A stretch of DNA of 64,000 nt from Leptospira dzoumogneensis (GTDB lineage Bacteria; Spirochaetota; Leptospiria; Leptospirales; Leptospiraceae): positions 310,001 through 374,000 of the forward strand of contig NZ_RQHS01000018.1 of the NCBI RefSeq assembly GCF_004770895.1. Reading direction: 5' to 3'. Below are positions 10,237 through 19,694 of the stretch, piece by piece (positions within the stretch are counted from its first letter, which is position 1; every line of letters starts with the position of its first letter). The notes below the pieces were generated by a model. That model did not search any database and was not told the origin of the DNA. It saw nothing but the letters and a program-made list of their open reading frames with translations. The translations under genes and the position numbers were made by a program.

Positions 10237-11016
10237 ATGGCCAAGGGCAAACAAAAATCAAGGTTTTGGAGTAAGTTCTTTTTCTGGAGAAAGAAAAAGA
10301 ATGTCTCAGCCGAAACCGAAAAGGAAGCAGTTAGAGATAGCCGAGGTTATACCTGGGAATTAAAAGACCTAAGAGAAAAGGCGGACCGCTTTTTTGTGAC
10401 CCGTAAAAAATCTTCCGGAGTTATTTTTGAAAATCCATCTCTTAAGCTTACCAAAAACAACCGCAATCTGTTCCGTCTAGAAGGTAAGGAAAAATCAGGT
10501 AGAGAGTATTCTTTGGTTGTTTCAACCGGAAACTATCTAACGGAGCAAGGTGATAAGATCAGCGGAGTGATTTTTTTAGGAGAGGCTGATCTAAACCGAC
10601 TTTTGAGTGGGGACCATAAGAGTCTAAAAAGCATCTTATCAGGGATCAATACCCCGAATTGGGATGAAGAGTCTTGGGCCGTTTTACAAGAAGAGCCTGA
10701 CCTAAAACGTTCTGTAGATTCCTGGAAAGAGATCTTAACTTGGGATCCAATTTGGAAGCAGCAAATATTGATTAATCTCAGGCCGAGCACAATCGCAGTG
10801 TTACTCGTCTTTTTAGGAAAAGAATTCGAAGATGTTTTCCAAGCAAATTCTTCTGAAAGAGTGAAGCAGATCGTTTCTAAAGAACTGTATTTTTTAAACG
10901 TAAGCGGGAATAGGAATTCTCCGCATTCCGAAAATTTGACACTGTATGAATTTGATTCGGCCAAAAAGGATTTTGAGTCAGTGCTCTCTAAAATTCGGTC
11001 TAAAAAGGATAAATGA
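10237..11016 (+). CDS. Hypothetical protein in the LPS-core gene group
   Basis: I do not recognise this 259-residue protein. It begins with a strongly basic, aromatic stretch of about 25 residues (many Lys, Arg, Phe, Trp) that could bind membrane or nucleic acid. The rest is a mixed alpha/beta sequence without cysteines in a visible metal motif. It starts one base after the glycosyltransferase stop and overlaps the gmhA start by 4 bases (ATGA), so it is translated with them, and a role in envelope polysaccharide assembly is an inference from that context only. Confidence 0.8.
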   Translation: MAKGKQKSRFWSKFFFWRKKKNVSAETEKEAVRDSRGYTWELKDLREKADRFFVTRKKSSGVIFENPSLKLTKNNRNLFRLEGKEKSGREYSLVVSTGNYLTEQGDKISGVIFLGEADLNRLLSGDHKSLKSILSGINTPNWDEESWAVLQEEPDLKRSVDSWKEILTWDPIWKQQILINLRPSTIAVLLVFLGKEFEDVFQANSSERVKQIVSKELYFLNVSGNRNSPHSENLTLYEFDSAKKDFESVLSKIRSKKDK

Positions 11017-11606
11017 GAATGAACTTAAAAGAAATCGCATCCAAACAGATCCAGGACTCTATTGAGACTAAAAAAGCAGTATTGGATACACTTCTTCCGG
11101 AGATTGAAGAAGCGGGTAAAATTGCTTCTGAAGTATTAAAAAAAGGAAATACGATCCTATTTTGCGGAAACGGTGGTTCTTCTTGTGATGCTTCTCATAT
11201 CGCAGCAGAACTTGTGGTCCGTTATAAATCCGGAAATGAAAGAAGAGCGCTTCCTGCATTGGCATTGAATGCCGACTCAGCAGTTCTCACCGCTTGTTCC
11301 AACGATTACGGATATGAGTTTGTATTTTCTCGTCAGGTAGAAGCTTTTGGAAAACCGGGTGATCTACTTGTAGGACTTTCCACCAGCGGAAATTCCAAAA
11401 ACGTGATCGCGGCCTTGGAATCAGCTAAAAAGATCGGGATGAAAACGATCTCTTTTTTAGGTGGAGACGGTGGAAAGATGAAAGGAATGGCGGACTTGGA
11501 TCTGATCATTCCTAGAAAAGAAACTGCACGTATCCAAGAGTCCCATATTCTGATAGGTCATATTGTTTGTTCGATTGTAGAATATGAACTCTTTCAGTTA
11601 GGATAA
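11013..11606 (+). CDS. gmhA: Sedoheptulose-7-phosphate isomerase (SIS domain)
   Basis: GmhA converts D-sedoheptulose 7-phosphate to D-glycero-D-manno-heptose 7-phosphate, the first step of ADP-heptose synthesis for LPS core. The 197-residue length is typical. The SIS-fold phosphate loop [20 protein letters not shown], the [10 protein letters not shown] loop and the [11 protein letters not shown] end are all present. The start overlaps the upstream gene by 4 bases. The neighbouring WaaE-like transferase supports the heptose role. Confidence 0.93.
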   Translation: MRMNLKEIASKQIQDSIETKKAVLDTLLPEIEEAGKIASEVLKKGNTILFCGNGGSSCDASHIAAELVVRYKSGNERRALPALALNADSAVLTACSNDYGYEFVFSRQVEAFGKPGDLLVGLSTSGNSKNVIAALESAKKIGMKTISFLGGDGGKMKGMADLDLIIPRKETARIQESHILIGHIVCSIVEYELFQLG

Positions 11607-11609
11607 AAC

Positions 11610-12395
11610 TTGGAGAGAGAATCATCCGAGACTATTCTTTCTATACAAGGCCTGAATGTAAAAATTGGGTCTTCTACTATTCTCAAAAACTTCGATTTCC
11701 AAATTTCTAAAAAAGAAGTTCATGCACTTGTGGGAGAATCCGGAAGCGGAAAATCCACTTTTGCAAGCACAGTACTCGGACTTCTAAATGAAGAAGCTTC
11801 CGTAACCTGGGAAAAATTTAGTATCTTCTCGCAAAATATACCAAGCGGAGATTTTTCTCTTTGGAAAAATTGGCGGGGAAAACGGATCAGTCTTATCCCT
11901 CAAACTGCAGCGATTGGTCTGCATCCATTTTTAAGCATTGGATCTCAGATCCTGGAATATTTTTCTGTCATCCAACCGGAATTTGCAAACCCGGAAACTG
12001 GAATTCGACTCCTAAAAGAATTCGGACTTTCCGATCCGGAGGCGTCTTGGAAGGCGAGGCCACATCAACTTTCCGGCGGAGAAAGACAGAGAATTTTAGT
12101 ATTACTTTCGGTGTATTCCGGAGCGGAGCTGATTTTGGCAGACGAGCCCACGTCTGCTCTAGATCCGACCACGGGAAAGTCGATCCTGGATCTATTAAGG
12201 ACCAGAGTGAAAGATCTGGGAGCAGGGCTTCTATTTATCAGCCATGATCTTAGTTCTGCCAGGGAGTTAGCCGATACTATAACTGTGATGAAAAGCGGAG
12301 AAAAATTGGAGACCCTAAAAAGTCCAAATGGGGCTTGGGAGCCGCATTTGGAGTATTCCAGAAAACTGTTTACTTTGGATGAAAATCCCGCTTAA
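11610..12395 (+). CDS. ABC transporter ATP-binding protein, oligopeptide/nickel type, without permease
   Basis: The 261-residue ATPase has Walker A GESGSGKST (about 43-51), signature LSGGERQR and Walker B LILADEPTSAL, followed by the H-loop ISHD. The overall sequence is of the DppD/OppD/NikE type used in peptide and nickel importers. No permease or binding protein gene is nearby, so its partner is unknown. It starts with TTG three bases after gmhA, which suggests it belongs to that transcript. The next gene overlaps or nearly abuts its end. Confidence 0.85.
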   Translation: MERESSETILSIQGLNVKIGSSTILKNFDFQISKKEVHALVGESGSGKSTFASTVLGLLNEEASVTWEKFSIFSQNIPSGDFSLWKNWRGKRISLIPQTAAIGLHPFLSIGSQILEYFSVIQPEFANPETGIRLLKEFGLSDPEASWKARPHQLSGGERQRILVLLSVYSGAELILADEPTSALDPTTGKSILDLLRTRVKDLGAGLLFISHDLSSARELADTITVMKSGEKLETLKSPNGAWEPHLEYSRKLFTLDENPA

Positions 12396-12408
12396 ATTGC
12401 AAAACCTT

Positions 12409-13857
12409 ATGATCCGATCCTTCTTCATACACTTTCTGATCTTAGCGGCTTTCGTATATCCTTCGTTTGTCGGGGCGGAAAGTATACATTTAGAAGAATA
12501 TGATATTTCCAGATATCCTAAAGTAGAATTGAAACTGAAGACAGGTAAGGGAGTATCCTTGGATCAGGAAATACTCACTGTCGCCGAACAAAAAGAAAAT
12601 CGTTCTAGAAGAGTGGTTGGCCCTCTCAAGATCCATAGACCTGAAGGCACAAGACCGATCCATATTTATCTGATCACTCAGATGACGAACTCCTTCGATC
12701 ATAATGTACAAGCCACAGAGATCTTAAAGACAATTGTAGAAAGAGCGGATTCCGCAGATAGGTTCAGCTTCGTATTTTTTACGGATGATGTATTCTTCTC
12801 CAAAGACGACTTAAACAAATCTGACGCTTTGAAAGAAGCGAAGGTCCCAGGCGGGAAATCCAATCGGAATACTTCTGCCAACCTGGACTATGTTTTCCAA
12901 AAGATCTCTCCTCGTCTAAAAGATACCGATTATATTCTGACCATCTTTTATGACCAGGACCTTATCCCTTCCAACGAGGCTCAGAATGGGGAATATACTC
13001 CGAATATTCCTATCCAAGTTCTTTCTTATCCATCCAATGGTGCAAAGTTTTTGGCCAAAAGATACGGTGGGACATTCTATTCATTAAATAGCCCTGATTT
13101 TAGGACCCAAGTTTTCGGAGACCTGGATTATTTCAGAAAAGAACCATGGTCCCTGGTGTATGAGTCTCCTTTCCAAGACGAATGGCAGTTCCAAGGAAGC
13201 GGAAATTTGGAAGTAGAACTGGAGACCAGAAATTCCAGACGACTCAGCTTTTCTTATGATCTTCCCTTCCGTACAAGACTTGCAGTTTTCTTATTACACC
13301 CTTCTATCTTTCTTCCTAGTTTTACTTTCTTATTAATTCTTACTTTGGTGGCTCTAATTGTAGTTCTGAAAAAAGGAAAAAAGTATCCTCCTGAAGGAAC
13401 TGTAAGTCCGGAAGAGAGACTTCATACGATTGAGTTCGAACAAGACGCTTACCGCAAAATGTACGGTAACCAGTACCAGCTTGTGTATTCGGAAGAAGAC
13501 AGGATCGAAACGGAAAGGGCAGCTCCTGTTGCTCTCAAAGAATTCGAACAAGGGGAATCGTATGAAAAGGCCACTCTTGTTTTTAAAGAAGGAAGAAATC
13601 CAGGGAAACAATACTCACTTGCAAGAGCGGAAACCAATATAGGGAATTCCGACCTTTGTGATTTGGTCTTATACGAACAATCTGTCAGTAAAAATCATGC
13701 AAGGATCAGAAAGGTCCGTAATCGTTATATTTTATACGATCTGGTTTCCGAATCCGGAACATTCTTGAACGGCAAAAAAATTCTGAGACCAAGGATCTTG
13801 TACGATTTTGACGAGATTGGAATCGGCAAGGCTCTACTCGTTTTCCGAGGCAAATGA
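12409..13857 (+). CDS. Membrane protein with VWA-like extracytoplasmic part and C-terminal FHA domain
   Basis: From the preferred ATG at 12409 the product has 482 residues and a signal peptide (MIRSFFIHFLILAAF, cleavage near VGAE). Other in-frame starts lie at 12328 and 12379, inside the upstream gene. The exported part contains a VWA-like stretch (IHIYLITQMTNSF, FVFFTDDV) with an atypical metal site. A membrane helix at about residues 320-345 is followed by a cytoplasmic FHA domain (NIGNSDLCD, SVSKNHARI, SGTFLNGKK). FHA domains bind phosphothreonine, so this could relay a signal across the inner membrane. The partner kinase is not in the window. Confidence 0.78.
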   Translation: MIRSFFIHFLILAAFVYPSFVGAESIHLEEYDISRYPKVELKLKTGKGVSLDQEILTVAEQKENRSRRVVGPLKIHRPEGTRPIHIYLITQMTNSFDHNVQATEILKTIVERADSADRFSFVFFTDDVFFSKDDLNKSDALKEAKVPGGKSNRNTSANLDYVFQKISPRLKDTDYILTIFYDQDLIPSNEAQNGEYTPNIPIQVLSYPSNGAKFLAKRYGGTFYSLNSPDFRTQVFGDLDYFRKEPWSLVYESPFQDEWQFQGSGNLEVELETRNSRRLSFSYDLPFRTRLAVFLLHPSIFLPSFTFLLILTLVALIVVLKKGKKYPPEGTVSPEERLHTIEFEQDAYRKMYGNQYQLVYSEEDRIETERAAPVALKEFEQGESYEKATLVFKEGRNPGKQYSLARAETNIGNSDLCDLVLYEQSVSKNHARIRKVRNRYILYDLVSESGTFLNGKKILRPRILYDFDEIGIGKALLVFRGK

Positions 13858-13982
13858 TAGATTCGCGGCCTTCTTCCCGGAACCTTCTTTACGAAAAACC
13901 CCTGATTTTTAGCATGGAAGAGAGCTTCCGTAAGGAAGTCTAATCTTTACTCTTGAATTACCCCCTGGGGGATCTGCGCACC

Positions 13983-15380
13983 ATGAAAACGATGTTCGAA
14001 AAAATCTGGGAAGACCATTTGGTCGGTGAATTGGACGGAGGGTCTTATCTTCTTTATATAGATAGACATCTCATCCATGAGGTAACGAGTCCCCAGGCTT
14101 TCGATGGTATTCGTATGGCAGCCAGAAAGGTCCGCCGTCCGGAAGCTACTTTTGCTACCATGGACCATAACGTATCCACTCGGATCCGTGACCTGGAATT
14201 GGCTGATCCAATCTCTGCCAATCAGATGAAAACTCTTATCAAGAATTGTAATGAGAACGGTATTACTCTTTATGATCTAAATCACCCTGACCAAGGGATC
14301 ATACATGTGATCGCTCCTGAGATGGGACTCACTCATCCGGGTATGACTATTGTTTGTGGGGACTCTCACACTTCTACTCATGGTGCGTTCGGAGCACTTG
14401 CTTTCGGGATCGGAACTTCCGAAGTGGAACATGTGCTTGCCACCCAGACTCTTTTACAAAGAAGAGCAAAGACAATGGAGATCAGAGTAGATGGTCAACT
14501 TTCTCCTCATGTAACCGCTAAGGACATCGTTCTTGCGATCATCGGAAAGATCGGTACTGGCGGAGCAACAGGATACGTAATCGAATATAGAGGATCTGCA
14601 ATTTCTTCCCTCAGCATGGAAGCTCGTATGACAGTTTGTAATATGTCTATCGAGGCGGGTGCAAGAGCGGGACTGATCGCTCCTGACCAAACCACTTTTG
14701 ATTATCTAAAAGAAAAAGATTTCGCACCTAAAGGTGCTGAATGGGATCTGGCTGTCCAAAGATGGAAACGTTATGTGACAGATGATGGAGCAAAATTTGA
14801 TACTAGCATAGTATTAAAAGCGGAAGAGATAGCTCCTCAAGTGACTTGGGGAACTTCTCCAGGCCAAGTAGTTCCTGTAACCGGTATTGTTCCTGATCCA
14901 AAAGATGCACCTGACGCTGTAGAAAAGATCAGTATCGAAAACGCACTCAAATATATGGACCTGAAACCTGGACAAAAGATGCAAGATGTCTTTGTGAATA
15001 AGGTATTCATCGGTTCCTGCACAAACTCTAGGATCGAAGATCTAAGAGTGGCTGCGACTACCGTAAAAGGTAAGAAGGTTTCCAACAAGGTTCAGGCGAT
15101 CGTAGTTCCCGGTTCCGGAAGAGTGAAACGCCAAGCAGAAGCGGAAGGACTGGATAAAATTTTTATAGAAGCGGGCTTCGAATGGAGACAACCGGGTTGT
15201 TCCATGTGCCTCGCTATGAATGACGACGTTTTACAACCGGGAGACAGGTGTGCTTCTACTTCCAATCGTAACTTCGAAGGAAGACAGGGAAAAGGCGGAA
15301 GAACTCACCTAGTCGGTCCTGCAATGGCTGCCGCTGCCGCAGTCGAAGGACATTTTGTAGATATTCGGAACTGGAAATAA
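13983..15380 (+). CDS. leuC: 3-isopropylmalate dehydratase large subunit
   Basis: LeuC with LeuD isomerises 2-isopropylmalate to 3-isopropylmalate in leucine synthesis; in leptospires the same enzyme probably serves the citramalate route to isoleucine. The [4Fe-4S] ligands are visible in GSCTNSR and PGCSMC, and the [10 protein letters not shown] motif is present. I chose ATG 13983 (465 residues), since the frame upstream to 13953 does not look like LeuC, and a G-rich ribosome-binding stretch precedes it. leuD follows after 12 bases. Confidence 0.95.
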   Translation: MKTMFEKIWEDHLVGELDGGSYLLYIDRHLIHEVTSPQAFDGIRMAARKVRRPEATFATMDHNVSTRIRDLELADPISANQMKTLIKNCNENGITLYDLNHPDQGIIHVIAPEMGLTHPGMTIVCGDSHTSTHGAFGALAFGIGTSEVEHVLATQTLLQRRAKTMEIRVDGQLSPHVTAKDIVLAIIGKIGTGGATGYVIEYRGSAISSLSMEARMTVCNMSIEAGARAGLIAPDQTTFDYLKEKDFAPKGAEWDLAVQRWKRYVTDDGAKFDTSIVLKAEEIAPQVTWGTSPGQVVPVTGIVPDPKDAPDAVEKISIENALKYMDLKPGQKMQDVFVNKVFIGSCTNSRIEDLRVAATTVKGKKVSNKVQAIVVPGSGRVKRQAEAEGLDKIFIEAGFEWRQPGCSMCLAMNDDVLQPGDRCASTSNRNFEGRQGKGGRTHLVGPAMAAAAAVEGHFVDIRNWK

Positions 15381-15392
15381 GGATACTGACTC

Positions 15393-16019
15393 ATGAAACC
15401 CTTTACTCAACACGAAGGTTTAGCGGTCCTAATTGATCGCCCAAATATAGATACGGATGCAATCATCCCTAAACAATTTTTAAAGAAGATAGAACGTACC
15501 GGTTTCGGAGTTCATCTATTCCATGACTGGAGATATCTGGACGACGAGGGAACCAAACCGAATCCTGAATTCAGTCTGAACCAAGACAGATATAAAGGCG
15601 CTTCCGTCCTTGTAACCAGAGACAATTTCGGATGCGGTTCTTCCAGAGAGCATGCTCCTTGGGCATTGGAAGATTTCGGATTTAGAGCGATTATTGCTCC
15701 TTCTTACGCTGATATTTTTTACAATAATTGTTTCAAAAACGGTATGCTTCCGGTTGTTTTAAAGCCGGAAGAAGTGGACGAAATTTTCAAGATCGTGGAT
15801 AAGACTCCGGGGGCCAAAATTAAGATCGATCTGGACAAACAGAATGTGATCAGTCCTTCCGGAAACGTTTATAATTTTGAAGTGGACTCTTTCCGTAAGT
15901 ATTGTTTATTCAATGGTTTGGACGATATCGGTTTAACTCTACAGCATGCTGCGGAGATCTCTACTTATGAAGAGAAAAACCGAAAAGATGTTCCTTGGTT
16001 GTACGCTTCTCATAAGTAA
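15393..16019 (+). CDS. leuD: 3-isopropylmalate dehydratase small subunit
   Basis: The 208-residue protein is the swivel-domain subunit of isopropylmalate isomerase. The substrate-recognition motif [15 protein letters not shown] is complete, and the N-terminal [10 protein letters not shown] segment is typical. It forms an operon with leuC (12-base gap) and the divergent cysteine-synthase paralogue downstream (31-base gap). Confidence 0.96.
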   Translation: MKPFTQHEGLAVLIDRPNIDTDAIIPKQFLKKIERTGFGVHLFHDWRYLDDEGTKPNPEFSLNQDRYKGASVLVTRDNFGCGSSREHAPWALEDFGFRAIIAPSYADIFYNNCFKNGMLPVVLKPEEVDEIFKIVDKTPGAKIKIDLDKQNVISPSGNVYNFEVDSFRKYCLFNGLDDIGLTLQHAAEISTYEEKNRKDVPWLYASHK

Positions 16020-16050
16020 TTTTCTAAATCACACAGGACTCTAGAAGACT

Positions 16051-17052
16051 ATGTTCGACGAAATTTCTCGCTCTATAGATGAATTCGGCAATAGCCTTCT
16101 GGGGGCTTTGAATAATGTTCAAAATGCTTTCGGAAGAGAGCTAAGTGTAGCTAAACCGATCAAGGAGAATGTTCTCCAAATGATCGGAAATACTCCTCTG
16201 ATCCGATTGAATCAGATCGGTTCTCATATTCCGAATGTGGAAATTTATCTAAAAGCAGAGTTCTGTAATCCTACAGGAAGTGTAAAAGATAGGACTGCAC
16301 TTTCTATGGTTCTTGCTGCAGAAAGAAGAGGGGAACTGAAACCTGGCGGTTCTATTTTCCAAGCCGGTTATAATACTACCGCAATCTCTCTTGCTTGGAT
16401 CTCTACTCTTCGTCAATACAAGTTCAAAGTATTTTTAGCTCCTGATACGGATCAGGAGAAGATCAAAGAATTAAAATCTTACGGTGCTAGTGTCGAAGTT
16501 GTACAACTTGCAAAAGGTAACTGGGACGATTCTCTTTTGGAAACTGCAAAGGCAGCTAAAGACAGAGAGAAAAACAGCGTGATCCTGAACGAGTTCAAAG
16601 ACATGGCAAACACAAATGCACATTTCTTATTTACTGGGCCTGAGATTTGGAGAGATCTTGCCGGGAATGTGGATGCGTTTGTTGCGGGAGGTGGTTCCGG
16701 TGGAACTCTTTCCGGTGTAGGAAGATATTTAAAGAGTAAAAAACCTTCTTTGAGAGTGATTATGGGAGTGAGTAAAAATTCCCGCTTCATCCGCAAAATG
16801 ATCCAAGGTGATTCCAGCATCCGACTTCCAGAATCTTTCGATCCAAAGGTAACCGACCAGTACATTGGAGTGGATAGGGATGAGGCTCTTCGTTATCAAT
16901 CGGAACTTTATCAGAAAGAAGGTATTTTTGCGGGACTGACTACCGGTACCACACTTGCTTCTGCTATCCATTATGCGGAAAGTCTTCCTACTCGTGAGGA
17001 CCAAAAAACTCCAAGCTATAAGATCGTAGTACTTTCTCCTGACCGACTCTAA
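16051..17052 (+). CDS. Cysteine-synthase-family PLP protein with altered substrate loop
   Basis: The 333-residue protein is a fold-type II PLP protein: Lys79 in PTGSVKDR is the expected Schiff-base lysine, and GGGSGGT is the phosphate-binding loop. The conserved substrate loop TSGNT of O-acetylserine sulfhydrylases reads AGYNT here (105-109), and the C terminus ends at SPDRL, where the family usually continues with a Ser near the pyridine nitrogen. An extra N-terminal segment of about 40 residues is present. These changes argue against ordinary cysteine synthase activity. It lies between leuD and a helicase gene with short gaps. Confidence 0.82.
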   Translation: MFDEISRSIDEFGNSLLGALNNVQNAFGRELSVAKPIKENVLQMIGNTPLIRLNQIGSHIPNVEIYLKAEFCNPTGSVKDRTALSMVLAAERRGELKPGGSIFQAGYNTTAISLAWISTLRQYKFKVFLAPDTDQEKIKELKSYGASVEVVQLAKGNWDDSLLETAKAAKDREKNSVILNEFKDMANTNAHFLFTGPEIWRDLAGNVDAFVAGGGSGGTLSGVGRYLKSKKPSLRVIMGVSKNSRFIRKMIQGDSSIRLPESFDPKVTDQYIGVDRDEALRYQSELYQKEGIFAGLTTGTTLASAIHYAESLPTREDQKTPSYKIVVLSPDRL

Positions 17053-17057
17053 TTGGA

Positions 17058-18941
17058 ATGGAAGGATCTTATTATTCCGCCTTACGTGAATCTTTAAAAA
17101 AAGAAAGAAAGGCGGAGCTGGATAAGTATAAGGAAGAAATTTCCTCCTCCGATCTAAACAAAAGAGTCCAAGACGGATTCACAGTATTTCCATTGGTATT
17201 CGAAGACGCAGAATTAAGCGCTGACGGAAACTGGAAAGTTTTACTCAAACCCACTAAATCCAAAAATATTCCTGAACTATTCAGACCTGGAACACCGGTC
17301 CGGATCGTAAAAGAATCGGAAGAATATATCTCCGTTTTACTCAAAGCAAACGAAGATTCGTATTTAGTTTATATGGAAGAAGTTCCAGACTGGGTAGAAG
17401 AGGGTAAACTTGCTCTGGAAATTCTTCCTGACGAAACAAGTTTTAAGGAATGGGATCGCGCCTTGGAAAAAGTGATCTCCGCTAAAAAAGGTTCCAGAGA
17501 AAAATATTTTGCGGATCTATTCTCCAATCAATTAGAAGTTACTAAACCGAATTTTAAACCTCTTTCTAATCTTCCTGAGTCACTCAACGATTCCCAAAAG
17601 AGAGCAGTATCTGCAATCTTACAGACGGAAGATTTTATTTTAGTCCATGGTCCGCCTGGGACGGGTAAAACTAAAACGATAGTAGAAGCGATCAGACTAC
17701 TGGCCTCCGACGGTAAAAGGATACTTGCATCCGCTCCTACGAATTCAGCCTCAGATCTACTTGTAGAATCATTGGAAAAACTGAAAGTTCCAGTTCTAAG
17801 GATCGGTCATCCTGCCAGGATACATCCTGATATTATCCAAAATTCTTTGGAGATGAAATTGAATCATTCTCCGGAAGCAAAACTGATAGAAAGAGATAGA
17901 AAAGAAATCCAGGAATTACTGAAAAAGGCACGCAAATACAAAAGAAGTTTTGGCAAAGAAGAAGCGGAAGAAAGAAGAAGTCTCTATAAAGAAGCGGATT
18001 CTTTGCGAAAAAGTATCAAAGAAAGACAGAAGGTGCTCATCCGATATCTGTTGGAGTCCCATCCGGTGATTGTATGCACACATACCGGAGCTTCTTCTTA
18101 CCAATTACATAATTTAGAATTTGATTATGCAATTTTAGACGAGGGAAGCCAGGCGATTGAACCTTCTTCTTGGATACCAATCTTAAAAGCGGATAAGTTT
18201 GTGATCGCAGGTGATCCGTTCCAACTTCCTCCGACGGTGATCTCAGAAGATCCACTGCTTAAGGTTTCCTTAATGGAGAGGCTTCTTCCTGTTTTCCAGG
18301 ACAAGGAAAGGGTATTTCTTTTGGACACTCAGTATAGAATGACTGATCCGATCCAAACTTTCCCGAATTTAAAGTTTTATGAGAATCGACTCAAATCAGG
18401 ATTAGATCAGAAACTTAGAGAAAAAGTGCCCTTTGATTCAGGAGAACCATTCGGTTCCAGTTTGGTTTTCTTAGATAGTTCCGGGACGGACACTGCTGAG
18501 GAAAATTCGGAAGGAAGTTTAGGAAATCCTTGGGAAGCAGAGTTCACAGTAAATATAGTGAAGAAGATCCTAAATTCCGGATGGGATCCCAAAAATCTGA
18601 TCCTTCTTTCTCCTTACAGATACCAAAGATATTTACTCAAACAAAAACTGGAAGAAATACTTCCGGAATATTCTTCTCAGCTAGAAGTAGAAACTGTGGA
18701 TTCTTTCCAAGGAAGAGAATCTGATGCTGTGGTTTTCAGTTTGGTCCGTTCTAATCCGGAAGGACAGATCGGATTTTTGTCTGAGACAAGAAGATGGAAT
18801 GTGGGAATGACCAGAGCTAAAAAACTTTTAGTGATGGTTGGAGACGGTTCTACTTTAGGACAAAACGAATTTTTTAAAGATCTACTCGAGACTGTGGAAT
18901 TAGCTGGAGAGCTTAGGACTGCCTGGGAATTTTTAGACTAA
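17058..18941 (+). CDS. Superfamily 1 helicase, Upf1/IGHMBP2-like
   Basis: The 627-residue protein has an N-terminal beta-barrel-like region (about 35-125) and two RecA-like domains. Motif I GPPGTGKTKT is at about 198-207, motif II is DEGSQ, motif III GDPFQLPPTV, motif IV-like LDTQYRM, motif V VDSFQGRE and motif VI NVGMTRAKK. This is the pattern of Upf1/SMUBP2 (IGHMBP2) helicases, which unwind RNA or DNA 5' to 3'. Cellular role unknown. It begins 5 bases after the PLP-protein gene and is probably the last gene of the leuCD transcript. Confidence 0.9.
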   Translation: MEGSYYSALRESLKKERKAELDKYKEEISSSDLNKRVQDGFTVFPLVFEDAELSADGNWKVLLKPTKSKNIPELFRPGTPVRIVKESEEYISVLLKANEDSYLVYMEEVPDWVEEGKLALEILPDETSFKEWDRALEKVISAKKGSREKYFADLFSNQLEVTKPNFKPLSNLPESLNDSQKRAVSAILQTEDFILVHGPPGTGKTKTIVEAIRLLASDGKRILASAPTNSASDLLVESLEKLKVPVLRIGHPARIHPDIIQNSLEMKLNHSPEAKLIERDRKEIQELLKKARKYKRSFGKEEAEERRSLYKEADSLRKSIKERQKVLIRYLLESHPVIVCTHTGASSYQLHNLEFDYAILDEGSQAIEPSSWIPILKADKFVIAGDPFQLPPTVISEDPLLKVSLMERLLPVFQDKERVFLLDTQYRMTDPIQTFPNLKFYENRLKSGLDQKLREKVPFDSGEPFGSSLVFLDSSGTDTAEENSEGSLGNPWEAEFTVNIVKKILNSGWDPKNLILLSPYRYQRYLLKQKLEEILPEYSSQLEVETVDSFQGRESDAVVFSLVRSNPEGQIGFLSETRRWNVGMTRAKKLLVMVGDGSTLGQNEFFKDLLETVELAGELRTAWEFLD

Positions 18942-18944
18942 AAC

Positions 18945-19571
18945 TTACCAGCTAAACTTTTTTCGGATCGGAAAATATAATAATGCGATCCAAACCAATG
19001 TAAAGCTTACATGCGAGATCAAAATATGTGAAGGATCTTGGACAGGGCAGACAAATTTCAGACCTAGATTAGAACTTGCTAATAAAAGGTTTAAGAATAA
19101 AAATCCGGAAAGTCCAGGCCTGGAACTTGCCATGGTCCTTAAAATAAACCAAGCTCCGGCTCCGAATAAAATTGAAGTTGTTGCTAAGATTACCGAGCAA
19201 AGCCCTACATGAACATGGGCCGGACCTTCTTCCGTAAAAAAGCGGCTTAGAATAAAAACGGTCCAGACGAATAGAAAAGCGCCCGCAGTCCAAAAGATCC
19301 AAGCGGAAGTTTCCTCAGGGAAGGCTAGTTTGCTTAATAGATAAGCCGAAACAACTCCCCAAAATAATAATAATGCAGGCTCCGGCCACCAGCCTGGAAA
19401 AGCGTTCGTGCGGCCTATTAAGTTGGAAACGGACCACCCAAGTGCAATTCCTAAAACTACTAAACCCAAACAAGAAAGGAAAAGTGTATAAATGTTCAGG
19501 CTTCCCTTTTCCAGGCTAGAACTCAATGTTTGGATCAGTTTTTTGGTTTTGTCCGATTCTGAATATGACAT
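18945..19571 (-). CDS. NrsF-like (DUF1109) membrane anti-sigma factor
   Basis: The start at 19571 is preferred because AGGAGG lies 4 bases upstream; an ATG at 19619 lacks this. The 208-residue product has a short polar N terminus (DKTKKLIQTLSSSL) and six predicted membrane helices. The segment MASSRPGLSG and the following CPVQDPSHIL...H resemble the DUF1109/NrsF family of ECF anti-sigma factors. Cys125 and Cys175 are exactly 50 residues apart; the Caulobacter NrsF sensing cysteines are, from memory, also 50 apart. The divergent neighbour is an ECF sigma factor. It converges with the helicase gene. Confidence 0.75.
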   Translation of the reverse strand: MSYSESDKTKKLIQTLSSSLEKGSLNIYTLFLSCLGLVVLGIALGWSVSNLIGRTNAFPGWWPEPALLLFWGVVSAYLLSKLAFPEETSAWIFWTAGAFLFVWTVFILSRFFTEEGPAHVHVGLCSVILATTSILFGAGAWFILRTMASSRPGLSGFLFLNLLLASSNLGLKFVCPVQDPSHILISHVSFTLVWIALLYFPIRKKFSW

Positions 19572-19610
19572 GTGTCCTCCTGGTAGATTTTCCGCTTTAA
19601 TATAAGAAAG

Positions 19611-19640
19611 ATTGGACATCCTTAAAAAATCCAGTCCAAT
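19611..19640. repeat. Perfect 7-base inverted repeat in the sigma/anti-sigma divergent region
   Basis: ATTGGAC (19611-19617) and GTCCAAT (19634-19640) are separated by 16 bases, with arm centres 23 bases apart, about two helical turns. A second, shorter pair GACTC/GAGTC lies at 19656-19660 and 19673-19677. The first pair would be in the 5' leader of the anti-sigma transcript if the minus-strand promoter is correct, so it may be an operator or an RNA hairpin. Confidence 0.55.
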
Positions 19641-19669
19641 AGCTATTCTTTATACGACTCATTAATTCA

Positions 19670-19694
19670 TTCGAGTCAAACTGCATAAGGTTAC
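19670..19694 (-). promoter_or_regulatory. Candidate ECF-type promoter for the anti-sigma gene (GTAACC-N15-CGAA)
   Basis: Read on the minus strand, GTAACC (19694-19689) is followed by 15 bases and CGAA (19673-19670). The promoter I recall for the Caulobacter SigF regulon is GTAACC-N16-CGAA. Transcription would begin near 19662 and run into the NrsF-like gene, leaving a leader of about 90 bases. The -35 element directly abuts the ATG of the sigma gene, so polymerase bound here could interfere with the divergent gene. Confidence 0.55.

Noticed and set aside
13983..13998. Leader-peptide attenuation ahead of leuC
   Set aside because: No short Leu-rich reading frame with alternative hairpins is visible in the 125-base gap; only a small stem-loop without T-run.
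19572..19619. Longer start for the NrsF-like protein
   Set aside because: No usable Shine-Dalgarno sequence there, whereas AGGAGG stands 4 bases before ATG 19571, and the N terminus then fits the family better.
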